Of a stretch of 64,000 nt of DNA, positions 35,669 to 44,500 are shown one piece after another; position 1 is the first letter of the stretch, and every line of letters begins with the position of its first letter. The stretch covers positions 1 to 64,000 of the forward strand of contig JANQEY010000014.1 of the NCBI GenBank assembly GCA_028278125.1, written 5' to 3'. The translations under genes were made by a program, and so were the position numbers. The notes under the pieces are model-generated. The model ran no database searches. It saw only the letters and a program-made list of their open reading frames with translations, and was not told where the DNA came from. This DNA is from a bacterium (GTDB taxonomy: Bacteria > Electryoneota > Electryoneia > Electryoneales > Electryoneaceae).

Positions 35669-36778
35669 ATGAGCGTACAAGAGAAGTTCAAAGATCAAAT
35701 AAATGAAATGCAGAAAGAGCAACAGCGATGCATAGATATTGCAGGTCGTAAAGTTGGTGATGGTTTTCCGGTTTTTGTTATTGCAGAGGCTGGAAATAAT
35801 CACATGTGCGATATGGGTCTGGCAAAGGAGATGGTAGATAAGGCATGTGAAGCAGGTGCGGATGCTATTAAATTCCAGACATACAAGGCGGCTAAATTGG
35901 TACGCAAGGAGGCAACCTCATACTGGGAAGGAAAAGAGATCTCGCAACTGGAATACTATTCCAGGCTGGATAAGTTTGGTGCTGATGAGTATCGGGAATT
36001 ATTCCAATATGCACACGAGAAGGGAATCATTCCTTTTTCTACTCCGTTTGATATGGACAGTGCATCTATGCTGGATGAATTGGGCGCACCGTTGTTCAAA
36101 ATGGCCTCATGTGATCTGCCTGACTTACGCCTGATTAAACATGTGGCAGGATTTGGGAAGCCTGTTATTTTGTCGCTTGGTGGATCTACTCTGGAAGAAA
36201 TTGACAGGACAATCGAGGCGTTTTATGAAACTGGTAATATGCAACTGATCCTTTTGGCCTGTACCCTCAGTTATCCGACAAAAAATGAGGATGCCAATCT
36301 ACTGCGCATTCGGTCATTACAGGAAAAATATCCTTGGATGATTATTGGCCTGTCAGACCACACTGAGCCGGATAACCATATGGTTATTCCATCGCTTGCA
36401 GTTGCCTTAGGGGCTAAAGTTATAGAGAAGCATTATACCTTGGACCGGAGCATGACAGGCTCTGGACACTTCTTTTCTGTTAACCCTGTGGACCTTAAAT
36501 ACATGATTGAGAATATTCGCCTGGCCGAATGTGTCCTGGGGAGTGCTGATCTTGGTGTTCTAGATGCAGAGAAGGCTGCCAGGGAGAATGCGCGTCGTAG
36601 TATTGTTGCTGAGGTTGCCATTACTGCGGGCACCATAATTACTGAAGACATGCTTGGTATGAAGCGCCCAGCCGATGGATTGCCGGGATTCATGATGGAC
36701 CAGGTTGTTGGTAAATGTGCCAAACAGGATATTTCAGCCGATCAAGCCCTCACTATGGAAATGCTGCAGGCACCATAA
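35669..36778 (+). CDS. Second NeuB-family nonulosonic acid synthase
   Basis: 369 residues, longer than the copy at 21245 and not closely related to it. Motifs are FVIAEAGNNHMCDM near 36, AIKFQTY near 66, LACTLSYPTKNED near 193, IIGLSDHTEPDNH near 224 and ALGAKVIEKHYTLDRS near 246, and a C-terminal SAF domain with NARRSIVAEV near 310. It should condense phosphoenolpyruvate with an amino sugar. Its presence beside a DegT aminotransferase, Gfo/Idh enzyme and NeuA-like domain argues that the cluster makes a second nonulosonic acid. The gene begins six bases after the oxidoreductase stop. Confidence 0.9.
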   Translation: MSVQEKFKDQINEMQKEQQRCIDIAGRKVGDGFPVFVIAEAGNNHMCDMGLAKEMVDKACEAGADAIKFQTYKAAKLVRKEATSYWEGKEISQLEYYSRLDKFGADEYRELFQYAHEKGIIPFSTPFDMDSASMLDELGAPLFKMASCDLPDLRLIKHVAGFGKPVILSLGGSTLEEIDRTIEAFYETGNMQLILLACTLSYPTKNEDANLLRIRSLQEKYPWMIIGLSDHTEPDNHMVIPSLAVALGAKVIEKHYTLDRSMTGSGHFFSVNPVDLKYMIENIRLAECVLGSADLGVLDAEKAARENARRSIVAEVAITAGTIITEDMLGMKRPADGLPGFMMDQVVGKCAKQDISADQALTMEMLQAP

Positions 36779-36904
36779 TAGAGTTTGAGCATGCTTTTGT
36801 TATTTTGTAGTGACCTTGTAAATGCCTGACAGGGTATTAATCACTTCCAGATAAGGCCAAATGGCTCCATATTTGTACATGACCTTCCATTGTTAGGAAA
36901 AAGT

Positions 36905-38371
36905 ATGAGCAGTAAAGAATCTGTTTCAAAGCCAACACTTGTCGCTAGCCCTGAAATGAAATATCGACGGGTTATGCTGACAACTGCAAGACGGCCTGAC
37001 CCAGGTACCACATGCCTGCATTATGGTGATTTGCGCCCGCCGCTGGGGCTGGGTTATATCGCCGCCATGCTTGAACAGCATGGAGTTGAGGTCAGGATAG
37101 TCGACAACTATCTGGCAGTTCGTGACATAGCAGAGGAGATTGATGATTTCAGTCCGGATATCATCGGCATGTATATGCATACGCCGGGGTATTACGTGGC
37201 ATTGGATCTTATTGACGAGATAAGGATGTATACCAATGTGCCGTTAATTGTTGGTGGTCCACACGCATCGCTTATGCCAGAGACAATACCGGATACTGTT
37301 GATCATATTGTCCAGGGCGAGGGCGAATATGTAATGCTAGACATATGCAAAGGTGTTGAGTTTCCCCGGATTATTCAGAATGCTGTTTCAGGGCGTATTA
37401 AAACTCTAGATGTATTGCCTTTCCCTGATTACAAGCATTACTGGGGGCAGGGCTATAACTGGAACTTTGATATGTATGGAGTAGATAGTTATCCAGTATT
37501 CACTATGCATACCAGTCGCTCCTGTCCATATAAATGTACATTCTGTGGTGTGGCAGCTATTTGGACAAGACAGTACACACAGTTCTCCGCGGAGCGAATC
37601 GTTAGTGAGATAGATAAGCTGGTAGAAAAGTATGGATGCCAGGGTATTTATTTTCGTGAAGATATGTTTACCGTAAATCGTAAGCATCTGGCAAAAGTAT
37701 GCGATTTGCTGATAGAGCGTGATTACGATATCCAATGGGCGGCTGAGGCACGAGCTGACATTACAGATCATGCATTAATAGAGAAAATGTATGAATCCGG
37801 CTGTCGTGGTTTGTTTCTAGGGCTTGAAAGTGGTTCTGATGTCAGTCTGGAGCGAAAGAAGAAGGATCTTGATACAGAGACCATGAAGAACTTTTTTGAG
37901 GGTGCGAATAAAGTTGGTTTGCCGACATATGCAACTTTCTGCATGGGAACACCAGGTGAGACAGATGAGGAAATTGAACAGGCTGAAGAGTTTATTGCAG
38001 AGGTGCAGCCTACAGTTGTCGACCGTTTTGCCTACTTGGGATTGCCAAAAAGTGAAGATTATGAAACGTTGCTGAAAACTGGTGATTATTATCATATCGA
38101 TTCTGGTGGAATAATATACACCGAGAGACACTTTGAACTGGCAAGTAAACTATACGACCCGGATGACCATCGCATATTTTTCTTGCAACAGCAGCGCAAA
38201 TTTCTCGAGGAGAATCGTGGCAAGCTGACAAAAAAGGAACTTGCTGAACATAGATTTGAGCCTATGGATTTGACTAAGCATAAAATAGTGTCCTCTACGC
38301 AAAATGAATTTGCTGCTGCATTTGATTTGAACCGTGGAGCAACAACCCCCGGTGATTTCAAAGATAGTTGA
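36905..38371 (+). CDS. B12-binding radical SAM enzyme (BchE/MiaB-like organisation)
   Basis: 488 residues from the ATG at 36905, with TAGGAAA just upstream. Residues about 25-150 form a cobalamin-binding domain (LGLGYIAAMLEQHGVEV near 47, LIVGGPHASL near 116). The cluster motif CPYKCTFCG lies near 208, followed by AERIVSEIDKLVEKYG and GLFLGLESGSD. Members carry out C-methylation, ring closure or other radical steps. It lies between the second synthase gene and a sulfotransferase gene and is only distantly similar to the enzyme at 15507. Confidence 0.9.
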   Translation: MSSKESVSKPTLVASPEMKYRRVMLTTARRPDPGTTCLHYGDLRPPLGLGYIAAMLEQHGVEVRIVDNYLAVRDIAEEIDDFSPDIIGMYMHTPGYYVALDLIDEIRMYTNVPLIVGGPHASLMPETIPDTVDHIVQGEGEYVMLDICKGVEFPRIIQNAVSGRIKTLDVLPFPDYKHYWGQGYNWNFDMYGVDSYPVFTMHTSRSCPYKCTFCGVAAIWTRQYTQFSAERIVSEIDKLVEKYGCQGIYFREDMFTVNRKHLAKVCDLLIERDYDIQWAAEARADITDHALIEKMYESGCRGLFLGLESGSDVSLERKKKDLDTETMKNFFEGANKVGLPTYATFCMGTPGETDEEIEQAEEFIAEVQPTVVDRFAYLGLPKSEDYETLLKTGDYYHIDSGGIIYTERHFELASKLYDPDDHRIFFLQQQRKFLEENRGKLTKKELAEHRFEPMDLTKHKIVSSTQNEFAAAFDLNRGATTPGDFKDS

Positions 38372-38372
38372 G

Positions 38373-39560
38373 ATGGTAAAACACACTCCAATGGAAAGTA
38401 GTCGGTCAAAATTGAAGGATATACTTGGGTCACAATCGTTTTTAACGAGGCCATTGTTTATATTTGGAGCTGGTCGCTCAGGAACAACACTTTTACACAG
38501 CTTGATGGACGATCATCCAGAAATCGCTGTATGGCCTTTTGAGTTTAGCTATTATGTTGAATTTGAAAGGCTAAGGAAGCAAAGTGGATATACAAAAGAT
38601 GACAAGATTCCACTGAAGATACTTAACGAATATTTCCTGAATAGAGAGGATATTAAATCCTTTGGTGGTAGTCTGAACTATAGCCTTGATGTTTGGATGG
38701 AGTTGCATAAGGTTGATCGGGAGATATTTAGTGCATTTATGAAGTCATTGCCTGGTGATGAAATAATCACTCGAAAAGAGTATCTTCAACTACTTGTCTT
38801 GGCATACTACAAGGCTTTCTGCCCAGAAAGGCAGGTGAAGTTTTTTTTAGTTGAGGTGCATGATATTAGGGACGAGATTATCGAAGATTTTCCAGAAGCT
38901 TCCTATCTTTGGTCATACAGAGATCCTATTGATAACTACATTGCTATAAAGAAGGATTGTTTTACGTCCTTTGATAATAAGTTTTTTTTGTATTTTCCAA
39001 AGATCTATCTTTCTGGATATCGGTATGGGTTACTCGAAGCGGCTTTACGTCCTGTACTTTATACAAGGAAGTGGGTTGATGACCATCGGCATAGAATAAA
39101 GCTGTTAACTGTCGATTTAAAAAAATTGCAAAGTGAACCAAGAGCTACTATGGAGAAGGTCGCGGCATTTTGTGGGCTGCAGTTTTCAGAGTCGTTATTA
39201 ATGGCAAGTTTCGCAGGCATAAAGTTCGATTCTAATCTGTCAAGTAGAGTGAGGAGCAAAGGTAAAATACTCAAGACACCAATGTACCGTGTTCAGGATC
39301 ATTTAACGCCGTATGAGCATGATTATGTTCTAGGTAAGATTTATGGTAGGTCAGGTCAAAGGTTAACGGGGTTAGCAAAATTTAAGGGTTTTTTTAGGCT
39401 GTTAAAAAATGAATTCCCAGGAAAAACACTAACGACTGGGAAGCGTGATCTTCCATATTTTGTCAGAGTTATCATGACTGTTATTGCTTTTAATGTGGTG
39501 TATTTAATAAACCGGTGGTTTTTCCTTTTCTATAAATTGGATCGTGATGAGCCTTGCTAA
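38373..39560 (+). CDS. PAPS-dependent sulfotransferase
   Basis: 395 residues from the ATG at 38373, one base after the upstream stop. FIFGAGRSGTTLLHSLMDDH near residue 30 is the 5'-phosphosulfate-binding loop, and YRDPIDNYIAIKKD near 179 supplies the 3'-phosphate site. A hydrophobic segment near the C-terminus (VIMTVIAFNVVYLINRWFFL) may hold it at the membrane. It should transfer sulfate from 3'-phosphoadenylyl sulfate to a glycan hydroxyl, probably before export. It forms a sulfation theme with the sulfatase-like proteins at 49794 and 51297. Confidence 0.88.
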   Translation: MVKHTPMESSRSKLKDILGSQSFLTRPLFIFGAGRSGTTLLHSLMDDHPEIAVWPFEFSYYVEFERLRKQSGYTKDDKIPLKILNEYFLNREDIKSFGGSLNYSLDVWMELHKVDREIFSAFMKSLPGDEIITRKEYLQLLVLAYYKAFCPERQVKFFLVEVHDIRDEIIEDFPEASYLWSYRDPIDNYIAIKKDCFTSFDNKFFLYFPKIYLSGYRYGLLEAALRPVLYTRKWVDDHRHRIKLLTVDLKKLQSEPRATMEKVAAFCGLQFSESLLMASFAGIKFDSNLSSRVRSKGKILKTPMYRVQDHLTPYEHDYVLGKIYGRSGQRLTGLAKFKGFFRLLKNEFPGKTLTTGKRDLPYFVRVIMTVIAFNVVYLINRWFFLFYKLDRDEPC

Positions 39561-39655
39561 GAGTAGCGTACTAATAATGATTAATGTGAATTCATTCAGG
39601 TATCAAAGCATAGAAAAGAAAGTATGGGTCTGTCTTCGGGAAAGTTATAAATAGT

Positions 39656-41440
39656 ATGAACCTATCTGCATTACGAGATCATCTGGCAATATATATTCCA
39701 TATGTATCAGAATATCGCTTGATGATCTTTTCCAATATTCTTGTTGTGTTAATAGCTGCGCTCTTCGAAGGTGTGGGTGTTGGTTTATTAGTCCCAGTTA
39801 TTCAAAGCATTCAGGACGAATCTGCGGGAGGCATAATGGTCGAATATGCTAGATCGCTATATCAGTGGTTTGGTATTGAATACAATTTTATTAATTTAAT
39901 CGTTGTCTTTGCTGTGGTTATTCTTTGTAAGTATATGCTCGTTATTTTGCAGCAGCATATGTCGAGAGTACTTAGTGCAACTGTTACACGCGATCTACGA
40001 AAAAAGAGCATGGGAAATCTACTTGATGTGTCGCTGTCTTATTTTCATAAGCGCAAAATGGGGGAAATCGTTTCAACATTATTTACATCAACTGCGAATT
40101 CAGGATCAATACTAGAGTATTTTATCCTGCTTGTGCGAGGGGTTGTGTTTGCATTGACCTATCTTTTACTAGCGGTGTGGATGTCTTATCAATTGACCGC
40201 ATATATTCTCGTGTCTGTCGCTGTTTCATATATGATTATCTGGCCGCGATTCAAACGCAGCAAGAAATACGGCCAGATAGAGAAAAAACTCACAGACAAT
40301 ATCTATACAAATATTCAGGATAGAATTGGTGGCATTAAGATTATCAAGGTTTTTAATGCGGAAAAAGATGTTTACAAAGAGCTATCAGATCTAGTGGGAG
40401 AATACAGGACAGTTGCTATTCGCATTATGGACAATAAATTATTCTCTTATGCTTTTTTTGAGCCATTCCTGTTCATTTTGTTAGTTATAGCATTGATACT
40501 GTCCGTACAGGTTCTTGAATTACCCTTGGCAGTTCTGCTTGTATCGATCCTTGTATTTATGCAGATTATTCCTCACTTCAAGGCAATTAATAATAATGTG
40601 TTAGTAATAAATGAGCTCATCCCGCATTTTAGCAAAGTGTATGAGTTTATTCGCCGTGATAATAAACAGTATCTTTCTGATGGTAACGAAGAAATTAGTG
40701 CCATAAATCATTCCATCAACTATAACAACGTCAGTTTTAATTATGAATCCAATGGCGTGCCTGTATTGGATAATATCAATCTTACAATTCCAGCAAATAC
40801 GACCATGGCATTTGTGGGGGAGTCTGGCGGCGGTAAATCTACACTCATAGATCTGCTGATACGTCATTATGACCCTGTTCAGGGCCAGATCGAAATTGAT
40901 GGTTGTAACCTGAAGAATTACAGTAATAGTAGCTGGAAGAGCATGCTGGCGCTGGTGGATCAGGATTGTTACTTATTTCATGACACCGTATATAACAATA
41001 TTCTATACGGTAAACCAGATGCTGAACCAGAAGATGTATACACAGCGTCAAAGATGGTGCATGCGCATGCATTTATTACGCAGATGGAGCATGGGTATGA
41101 AACTGTCATAGGTCATAGGGGGATGCGGCTGTCAGGTGGACAGAGACAACGCATTGCTTTGGCAAGAGCTATTGTTCGTAAGCCAAGTATTCTGATCCTT
41201 GATGAAGCAACTAGTGCGCTTGATAGTGAATCGGAACAGATAATCCAGGAATCTCTGCAGGAATTGCACCACAAGGTGACGTTAATTGTAATTGCCCATA
41301 GGATTTCAACTATAAAAGAGGCAGACTGCATTGCATTTGTTGAACAGGGTAAGATTGTTGAACAAGGTACGCATGATGAACTTATTAGACTACAAGGAAG
41401 ATATAGCGATTATATCAGTCTCCAGATGGTTGGTTTATAA
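39656..41440 (+). CDS. ABC exporter, MsbA/PglK-like half transporter
   Basis: 594 residues: six membrane helices in the first 320, then a nucleotide-binding domain with Walker A GESGGGKST near 389, the signature LSGGQRQRIALARAI near 491 and Walker B ILILDEATSALD near 514, and the switch His in IAHRIS near 545. This half-transporter arrangement works as a homodimer. In a cluster lacking a visible Wzx or Wzm/Wzt pair it is the likely flippase for the lipid-linked oligosaccharide, as PglK is in Campylobacter. A YbhN-like domain at the right end of the window is another candidate. Confidence 0.92.
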   Translation: MNLSALRDHLAIYIPYVSEYRLMIFSNILVVLIAALFEGVGVGLLVPVIQSIQDESAGGIMVEYARSLYQWFGIEYNFINLIVVFAVVILCKYMLVILQQHMSRVLSATVTRDLRKKSMGNLLDVSLSYFHKRKMGEIVSTLFTSTANSGSILEYFILLVRGVVFALTYLLLAVWMSYQLTAYILVSVAVSYMIIWPRFKRSKKYGQIEKKLTDNIYTNIQDRIGGIKIIKVFNAEKDVYKELSDLVGEYRTVAIRIMDNKLFSYAFFEPFLFILLVIALILSVQVLELPLAVLLVSILVFMQIIPHFKAINNNVLVINELIPHFSKVYEFIRRDNKQYLSDGNEEISAINHSINYNNVSFNYESNGVPVLDNINLTIPANTTMAFVGESGGGKSTLIDLLIRHYDPVQGQIEIDGCNLKNYSNSSWKSMLALVDQDCYLFHDTVYNNILYGKPDAEPEDVYTASKMVHAHAFITQMEHGYETVIGHRGMRLSGGQRQRIALARAIVRKPSILILDEATSALDSESEQIIQESLQELHHKVTLIVIAHRISTIKEADCIAFVEQGKIVEQGTHDELIRLQGRYSDYISLQMVGL

Positions 41441-41465
41441 TGGTTGTCAACAGCGGATAAATTAA

Positions 41466-42614
41466 ATGGCTGATAAGTTGTACCAAAAACAGAACAGTTT
41501 TATTGACATCCTCACAGAAGATGATGTTTATGATGATGTTATTACGCGAATAAGGTCCTTAAGTGGAAGACTATTAGAATTATCTATCACTGGAAGAGAA
41601 CGTGAATTACTTACAAAGGCCTGTACAGATGTATTAGATGATGATGTTGATTCTTCCCCTGGTGTATTTAGATTATTTAAAAATGTTATTGAGGAGATCA
41701 ACAGGTTGTCTGATGAAGATCTGCCGAGATACTTATTGTATCGTTATCGCTATGACGTTTATCCACAGCAATATATAGTTGCAGATTTTCCACCATGCGT
41801 GCAAATTGAGCCTACTTCAATATGTAACTATCGTTGTGTATTTTGTTATCAAACAGATCAGACATTTAATAAGAATTCGCAAGGCCACATGGGACATATG
41901 CCATTTGAATTGTTCCGGGATATTGTGGACCAGACCCAAGGGAAGACTGAGGCTGTTTCCCTGGCATCCCGTGGCGAGCCTTTATTATGCCCAGATATAG
42001 AGCAAATGCTTGAGTACATAGCCGGTAAATTTCTTGGACTCAAAATTAATACCAATGCATGGCTGCTTGATGAGAAAATGGCGCATGTTCTGTTGCAGGC
42101 TAATATTAATACTATTGTCTTTTCTGCCGATGCGACCGAAGAGTCCCTCTACCGAAAATTACGTGTGGGTGGGAAATTGGATCGTGTGCTGGACAATATT
42201 AGAAAGTTCAGGGAAATCCAGTTGCAGCATTATCCAGATTCAAATGTCATAACACGCGTGTCTGGGGTCTATGTTTCGGAAGAGCAGGATCTGAAGAAGA
42301 TGCAGGATTTTTGGGGGGATCTTGTCGATCAGGTGGTGTTTGTAAAATACAATCCTTGGGAAAATGCTTATGATCAGCCTGAGAATGATGTGCGGGAACC
42401 CTGTTCTGACCTTTGGCGTAGGACCTTTGTTTGGTTTGATGGTAAGGTGAATCCATGTGATGTGGATTACAAATCGATAATGGTGCTTGGTAATGTGCGG
42501 GAGCACTCGTTAGAGTCAATTTGGAAATCTGAAGGATATGCGCGTTTGCGTGAGGCGCATCTTCAGAATCAACGTTCTTCCTTATTTCCATGTAATCGTT
42601 GTTACGTAGTTTAA
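41466..42614 (+). CDS. Radical SAM enzyme with SPASM-like C-terminus
   Basis: 382 residues. Cys119, Cys123 and Cys126 (approximate) in CNYRCVFC bind the iron-sulfur cluster. SLASRGEPLLCPD near 160 replaces the usual GGEP, and the C-terminus has CDVDYKSIMVLGNV near 335 and a final CNRC, as in SPASM auxiliary clusters. The N-terminal 110 residues are of unknown role. It is linked to the HisC-like aminotransferase by a one-base overlap. Radical dehydrogenation or epimerisation of a sugar is possible; BtrN- and SpeY-like enzymes are the nearest group by layout, but this is a guess. Confidence 0.85.
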   Translation: MADKLYQKQNSFIDILTEDDVYDDVITRIRSLSGRLLELSITGRERELLTKACTDVLDDDVDSSPGVFRLFKNVIEEINRLSDEDLPRYLLYRYRYDVYPQQYIVADFPPCVQIEPTSICNYRCVFCYQTDQTFNKNSQGHMGHMPFELFRDIVDQTQGKTEAVSLASRGEPLLCPDIEQMLEYIAGKFLGLKINTNAWLLDEKMAHVLLQANINTIVFSADATEESLYRKLRVGGKLDRVLDNIRKFREIQLQHYPDSNVITRVSGVYVSEEQDLKKMQDFWGDLVDQVVFVKYNPWENAYDQPENDVREPCSDLWRRTFVWFDGKVNPCDVDYKSIMVLGNVREHSLESIWKSEGYARLREAHLQNQRSSLFPCNRCYVV

Positions 42615-43687
42615 TGGTCCAGCCGAATCTACATTTACTTGAGATAGTTCGTGACGAGGAAAATATGGCTGGTCGCGAAAACTTTGTCTGTCTTGATCGG
42701 AATGAACGCCATAGTCAGTTCCCTGATGAGATATTCAAAGCAATGCAGTCAGCGCTAACACCAGACATGCTAAATCATTATCCAGACCCTGATCCCCTGT
42801 ATGACAGACTCTGTATGGCGTTGGGTTTTGAACGTGACTGGATAAAAATTACGGCAGGATCAGATGCGGCGATTCGTAAAATACTTCAAACTTTTCTTGA
42901 GCCTGGTAGTACTCTGCTAACCACTCGTCCAACTTATGCCATGTATGAAGTGTATTGCGCGATATTTCAGGCACAGGTTGAATGTCTCGATTATGATAAT
43001 AGTCTTGAACTAGACTTGGACAGATTGCTAGAAAGAATATCGAAAAAACCTAAAGTTATTGCATTGGCTAATCCAAACCAGCCTACAGGCACGGTGATTG
43101 ATGCGAGTGCTATGCGCGACATTGTTACTGCGGCTTATGATGTCGATGCCCTGGTGCTCATTGATGAGGCATATTATCCCTTTCATCCTGAGACCAGCCT
43201 TCCAATGGCTAAAGAATTCAGTAACGTGGTTATTACGCGTAGTTTTTCCAAGGCCGCGGGACTCGCAGGTATGCGTTTGGGATATTTTGTGGCCAATCCG
43301 GAGATTATCAGCCATGTAGAAAAGGTCAGGGGTGCCCACGAGGTCAATGAGATGGCCATTACTGTTGGGGCGTATCTTGTTGATCACCAAGAGGTCATGG
43401 AGGATTATATCAGGGAAGCAGAAGCCGGGCGTGAGATTTTACGTCAAGCAGCTGATGAACTGGGGCTTGGCTTTCCGTCATGCCCGACTAATTTCCAGTT
43501 ACTGCGTATTCCAGGAGTCGATGATTCTGCACAAATCGTTGAACGCATCAAGGAACTCGGCTATCTGATCAAGGCTGGCTATCCCGGCAGCGGACTGCAA
43601 AATACCATTCGCATCACATTAGCGTCACCGGAGATCATGCAAGGTTTTGTCGGTGTGCTGAAGCAGGCACTGTCTGAGCAAGCTTAA
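42614..43687 (+). CDS. HisC-like class I/II aminotransferase
   Basis: 357 residues, start ATG overlapping the upstream stop by one base. NPNQPTGTVID near 155, DEAYYPFHPETS near 181 and the Schiff-base Lys in RSFSKAAGLAGMRLGY near 214 define a histidinol-phosphate aminotransferase-like fold. A biosynthetic HisC would be out of place here. It may aminate a product of the adjacent radical SAM enzyme or act on an amino-acid-like precursor; with sulfolactate-type metabolism in the cluster, a sulfopyruvate to cysteate step is a possibility to test. No direct evidence for that substrate. Confidence 0.87.
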   Translation: MVQPNLHLLEIVRDEENMAGRENFVCLDRNERHSQFPDEIFKAMQSALTPDMLNHYPDPDPLYDRLCMALGFERDWIKITAGSDAAIRKILQTFLEPGSTLLTTRPTYAMYEVYCAIFQAQVECLDYDNSLELDLDRLLERISKKPKVIALANPNQPTGTVIDASAMRDIVTAAYDVDALVLIDEAYYPFHPETSLPMAKEFSNVVITRSFSKAAGLAGMRLGYFVANPEIISHVEKVRGAHEVNEMAITVGAYLVDHQEVMEDYIREAEAGREILRQAADELGLGFPSCPTNFQLLRIPGVDDSAQIVERIKELGYLIKAGYPGSGLQNTIRITLASPEIMQGFVGVLKQALSEQA

Positions 43688-43708
43688 TAGATCCAGTAGA
43701 GAAACAAA

Positions 43709-44494
43709 ATGTCGGAAAACATAATATACACGACCGATGAGATCGCGCAGTTTTATGGCAACAACCGTACCTATTGGGATGATTTCTACCCATCCGAACA
43801 GTGGATTTTTGAGCGTGCGGCAGAACAAAATGGGTCACTTGGTCATGTTCTGGATGTGGGTTGTGCTGTTGGCGGACTTGGGCGTGCATTGGCTGAGAAA
43901 CGGCTAATTACCTCCTATACCGGTATCGATATAAATAAACAGGCCATTGATGCAGCAAAAAGCATCGGTGAACCAAGTAGTGTGCAGAACCACTTTATCA
44001 GCGGTGATATTGTCACAACCAATGAATTGGGTAGTGGCCTTTTCGATACAGTTATCAGCTTGGGATGCGCGGACTGGAATATTGAGACAGAGGCCATCAT
44101 CAGGCGTGCATGGGATGTGCTTGCGCCGGGGGGGAATTTCATTATTTCCTTACGGCTGACGCCGGAAAAAGGGACTAACGATGCTTCACAAAGCTATCAG
44201 CATATCGTATTCGATGACAAGGCCGTGGATGATTCAGAAATTGCACCTTATGTTGTGTTTAATATCAATGATGCCATTGCCTTACTAGCAGGACAGAGGC
44301 CGGCACCAGATAACCTTATGGGATATGGTTATTGGGGGCCTCCGTCATCGACAGCGAATACACGATATGACAGGCTGGTTTTTGCTGTTTTCGCCGTTGG
44401 TAAGCCACAATTGTCAGCTTCTGAAGGCGATTCCCAGCCTCAGCTCGAGCTGAGTCTTCCATGGGATATCTGGACTTCATCTGACAAAGCATAA
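43709..44494 (+). CDS. Class I SAM-dependent methyltransferase
   Basis: 261 residues. VLDVGCAVGGLGRAL near 47 is motif I, TGIDINKQAI near 71 motif II, and SGDIVTTNEL near 93 precedes a VISLGCADW segment in place of motif IV. The C-terminal third has a GYWGPPSST stretch without known counterpart. It probably O- or N-methylates a sugar in the cluster. The next gene starts six bases later. Confidence 0.87.
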   Translation: MSENIIYTTDEIAQFYGNNRTYWDDFYPSEQWIFERAAEQNGSLGHVLDVGCAVGGLGRALAEKRLITSYTGIDINKQAIDAAKSIGEPSSVQNHFISGDIVTTNELGSGLFDTVISLGCADWNIETEAIIRRAWDVLAPGGNFIISLRLTPEKGTNDASQSYQHIVFDDKAVDDSEIAPYVVFNINDAIALLAGQRPAPDNLMGYGYWGPPSSTANTRYDRLVFAVFAVGKPQLSASEGDSQPQLELSLPWDIWTSSDKA

Positions 44495-44500
44495 CTATAG

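Noticed and set aside
42614..43687. Assignment as histidine biosynthesis enzyme HisC
   Set aside because: No other his genes are nearby and it is coupled to a radical SAM gene in a glycan operon.
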